Below are positions 13,479 to 14,770 of a stretch of DNA of 14,770 bases, one piece after another (the stretch's first letter is position 1; every line of letters begins with the position of its first letter). The DNA is from Actinophytocola sp036402745 (GTDB taxonomy: Bacteria; Actinomycetota; Actinomycetes; Mycobacteriales; Pseudonocardiaceae): contig NZ_DASWSJ010000111.1 of the NCBI RefSeq assembly GCF_036402745.1, positions 1 to 14,770 on the forward strand, read 5' to 3'. Below the pieces are notes generated by a model that was given only the letters and a program-made list of their open reading frames with translations, searched no databases and was not told the origin of the DNA. Made by a program: the position numbers and the translations under genes.

Positions 13479-13754
13479 GTGGACGAGATGTTGTTCCGGG
13501 TGTTCGCCGAGAGTGTCGGCCGCTACCTCGACGCGGTCGAGGGGCTGGCCGGCAACGAGGCGGCCCGGCAGCGCAAGATGGCCATCGAGGTACGCAGGCT
13601 GGTCGCCGCCTGGCGAGCGCTGCTCGAGGAGCACCAGCCGACCGCGCGGGGTCGCTGCGGCGGCTGCGGGCGTAGGCGGCGAGGCGCCATGTGTGGCGTG
13701 TGGCGCGTCGCCCAGGCCTACTTCGTGCGTGACGCGGGGTCGGTCAGAAGGTAA
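13479..13754 (+). CDS. Small Cys-containing protein of unknown function
   Basis: The 91-residue product has a helical N-terminal half (VDEMLFRVFAESVGRYLDAV and AARQRKMAIEVRRLVAAWRALLEEHQ), then a basic Gly/Arg-rich segment with C60 and C63 in CGGC and C72 in MCGVWRVAQAYF. The CxxC plus a later Cys suggests metal or redox chemistry, but only three cysteines are present, so a full four-Cys zinc site would need another ligand or a dimer. GTG 13479 has AGGGGG eight bases upstream; this frame beats GTG 13477, which is not in a long frame. It lies 143 bases downstream of pcrA on the same strand with a similar damage-type promoter, and its end overlaps the M23 gene by 11 bases on the opposite strand. 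I do not recognise the family. Confidence 0.7.
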   Translation: MDEMLFRVFAESVGRYLDAVEGLAGNEAARQRKMAIEVRRLVAAWRALLEEHQPTARGRCGGCGRRRRGAMCGVWRVAQAYFVRDAGSVRR

Positions 13755-14484
13755 TGCCGTGCTCGGCCAGCCACGGCCGGGGGTTCACCTTCATCCCGCT
13801 GGGGTCCCAGATCTCGAAGTGCAGGTGCGGGCCGGTGGAGTAGCCCCGGCTGCCCATGCGTGCGATCTGCTCGCCGGCGCGCACCTGCTCGCCCTCGTGG
13901 ACCGAGAAGGTGTCCATGTGGCCGTAGACGCTGATGGTGCCGTCGGCGTGCTGGATGCGGACCCAGAGGCCGAAGCCGCTGGCCGGGCCGGCCTCGATCA
14001 CGGTTCCGTCGGCCACGGCCACGATCGGCGTGCCGATCCGGTTGGCGATGTCCAGGCCGTAGTGGGTCGTGCCCCACCGGGCGCCGAAGCCCGAGGTCAG
14101 CCGGCCCTGGGCGGGCTGTACGTACCTGGGGCGGTTCCGCTCGGCGGCCTCGGCGGCCAGCTTCTCGGCACGCGCCTGGACGATCTTGTCGCTGGCGAGG
14201 ATCTTCTGCGACTCCTGCGGAGCCGCGGAGACCTTCGCGACGGTCAGGATCTCGGGAGCGGCCGCTGAGGCGTCGCCACCGATACCGATGGCGGCGGAGG
14301 CGTCCTTGCTGTCCGCGAGGGGTGTGACGTCGGGGGACTGTCCGGCCTTGAGCGTCTGACCAGCCGCAGCCGCGGCGAACGCGCCAACGGCCACAGCAGC
14401 GACGACGACTCGCCCGCGCAACGCGGACGACGGGGGGGACACCCGGTGGATACCACGGATGCGGGTGGAGGTGCGCTCCGTCAT
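13744..14484 (-). CDS. Secreted or membrane-anchored M23 (LytM-type) peptidase
   Basis: The 246-residue product has an Arg-containing N-terminus followed by a hydrophobic segment (about 24-42, GRVVVAAVAVGAFAAAAAG), a helical Ala/Glu/Lys-rich linker (about 80-118) and an M23 domain (about 125-240). All metal and catalytic residues are present: H141 and D145 (HYGLD), H189 (YGHM), H220 and H222 (PHLHFEIWDP). The family cuts peptide cross-links in peptidoglycan or, if inactive, activates amidases; here the site is complete, so an active zinc endopeptidase is expected outside the membrane. ATG 14484 is chosen because it places the signal/anchor at the N-terminus; upstream in-frame sequence lacks protein-like character. 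M. tuberculosis Rv0950c in the same position is the likely counterpart. A long structured leader and GTGAC repeats lie upstream. Confidence 0.9.
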   Translation of the reverse strand: MTERTSTRIRGIHRVSPPSSALRGRVVVAAVAVGAFAAAAAGQTLKAGQSPDVTPLADSKDASAAIGIGGDASAAAPEILTVAKVSAAPQESQKILASDKIVQARAEKLAAEAAERNRPRYVQPAQGRLTSGFGARWGTTHYGLDIANRIGTPIVAVADGTVIEAGPASGFGLWVRIQHADGTISVYGHMDTFSVHEGEQVRAGEQIARMGSRGYSTGPHLHFEIWDPSGMKVNPRPWLAEHGITF

Positions 14485-14695
14485 CGCTTCTTCAAGCGCT
14501 GCGCACTCCCAGTCTTCGCCGCCGGGGGAGCGGTGTCGGGCCAAGGCCTGCCTGTCCTTCCGTCTCGGGGAGTCCGGGCTCGAACGCCTGCTCGTTGGGG
14601 TCGAGCAAAGCGCGGGCACCGGGCGGGGGATCCCGGCTGGTCGGCATTCAGGTTGCCGACCCTGCCCAATTCGTGACCGGACCGTGACAACGGAC
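14485..14695 (-). other. Long structured 5' leader of the M23 gene, possible cis-regulatory RNA
   Basis: From the predicted start of transcription (about 14695) to the ATG is roughly 210 nt. It contains a perfect 8-bp stem GGTCGGCA/TGCCGACC with a seven-base loop (14639-14661), CCGGG/CCCGG (14619-14636), TGCTCG/CGAGCA (14589-14607), and CGCTT-GAAG-AAGCG (14485-14498) abutting the ATG, which puts the only ribosome-site-like bases (GAAG) in a tetraloop. No gene is seen in this stretch. It does not show the conserved blocks of the ydaO c-di-AMP riboswitch. Confidence 0.4.
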
Positions 14696-14709
14696 CGGGG
14701 GACAGTAAC
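14673..14709. promoter_or_regulatory. GTGAC/GTAAC direct repeats, candidate MtrA site
   Basis: GTGAC at 14673-14677 and 14684-14688 repeat with an 11-bp period, and GTAAC follows at 14705-14709. Read on the minus strand these are GTCAC and GTTAC words. MtrA of actinobacteria binds GTCAC/GTAAC-type direct repeats and controls cell-wall hydrolase genes (from literature), which fits an M23 peptidase target. Confidence 0.45.
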
Positions 14710-14731
14710 GAAGGGAAAGCGCTTAGAGCAA
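14702..14731 (-). promoter_or_regulatory. Candidate promoter of the M23 gene
   Basis: On the minus strand TTGCTC (14726-14731), 18 bases, then TACTGT (14702-14707) resembles a housekeeping-sigma promoter. The -10 overlaps the third GTAAC word, so a regulator bound at the repeats would contact or block it. Confidence 0.4.
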
Positions 14732-14750
14732 CTTCCGTGATTTGTGTCGG

Positions 14751-14762
14751 CCATTCGAGTGG
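14751..14762. promoter_or_regulatory. CCACTCGAATGG element near the window end
   Basis: On the minus strand these 12 bases match the TCACTCGAATGG element at 7912-7923 at eleven of twelve positions. It lies in the spacer beyond the M23 promoter and may belong to the next gene outside the window (sucC in M. tuberculosis at this place). Confidence 0.35.
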
Positions 14763-14770
14763 CGCCCTCG

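Noticed and set aside
14565..14600. tRNA T-loop-like GTTCGAGCCC on the minus strand in the M23 leader
   Set aside because: The flanking bases do not form a five-pair T stem, and no acceptor, D or anticodon arm can be drawn.
14485..14695. ydaO-type c-di-AMP riboswitch before the M23 gene
   Set aside because: The conserved GGGGTGAA and CCGAAYCCGWCAGCTAACC blocks as I know them are absent; only a short CCCGACA resemblance is seen.

Overview
The window is very GC-rich (G/C at nearly all third codon positions, many GTG starts) and reads as chromosomal DNA of an actinobacterium. The family mix (PspC-domain kinase, Ser/Thr kinases, PIG-L deacetylase, actinobacterial-type AroQ chorismate mutase, PcrA/UvrD1) and the gene order chorismate mutase / uvrD1 / M23 peptidase, which matches Rv0948c-Rv0949-Rv0950c of Mycobacterium tuberculosis, suggest Pseudonocardiales or a relative. 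The genus cannot be fixed from the sequence.

Layout. 1-3669 is an envelope-stress-like signalling block. A PspC/ToastRack membrane protein and an overlapping small membrane protein run on the minus strand. They diverge from a PspC-domain histidine kinase and its LuxR-type response regulator on the plus strand. 3687-9092 is a minus-strand block with two tandem Ser/Thr kinases (about 70% identical over 270 residues) and two single-pass membrane proteins. The second kinase and both membrane proteins end in what looks like the same small extracellular domain; the first kinase stops exactly where that domain would begin. 9150-10651 holds a PIG-L deacetylase, a small membrane protein and chorismate mutase, all minus. 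10652-10903 is a structured divergent spacer with no gene. 10904-13335 is a 25-codon leader ORF overlapping pcrA. 13479-13754 is a small Cys-containing protein. 13744-14484 is an M23 peptidase on the minus strand with a long structured leader.

Most notable signals: (1) a perfect match to the mycobacterial RecA-NDp / PafBC DNA-damage promoter pattern (TTGTCRGTG-N8-TANNNT) in front of pcrA, and a second TTGTCGGTG with the same N8 spacing before the uncharacterised 91-residue protein, suggesting that protein is also damage-induced; (2) a probable leaderless 25-codon ORF coupled to pcrA through a GTGA overlap; (3) an apparent ectodomain family shared by a kinase and two neighbouring membrane proteins, with a sister kinase that lacks it; (4) a 12-bp tandem repeat that copies the histidine kinase stop codon four times in frame; (5) recurring TCACYCGAAYGG-type elements in intergenic DNA; (6) GTGAC/GTAAC direct repeats and a long leader in front of the M23 peptidase, with the weak ribosome site in a hairpin loop. 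No mobile element, CRISPR array, rRNA or tRNA was seen.
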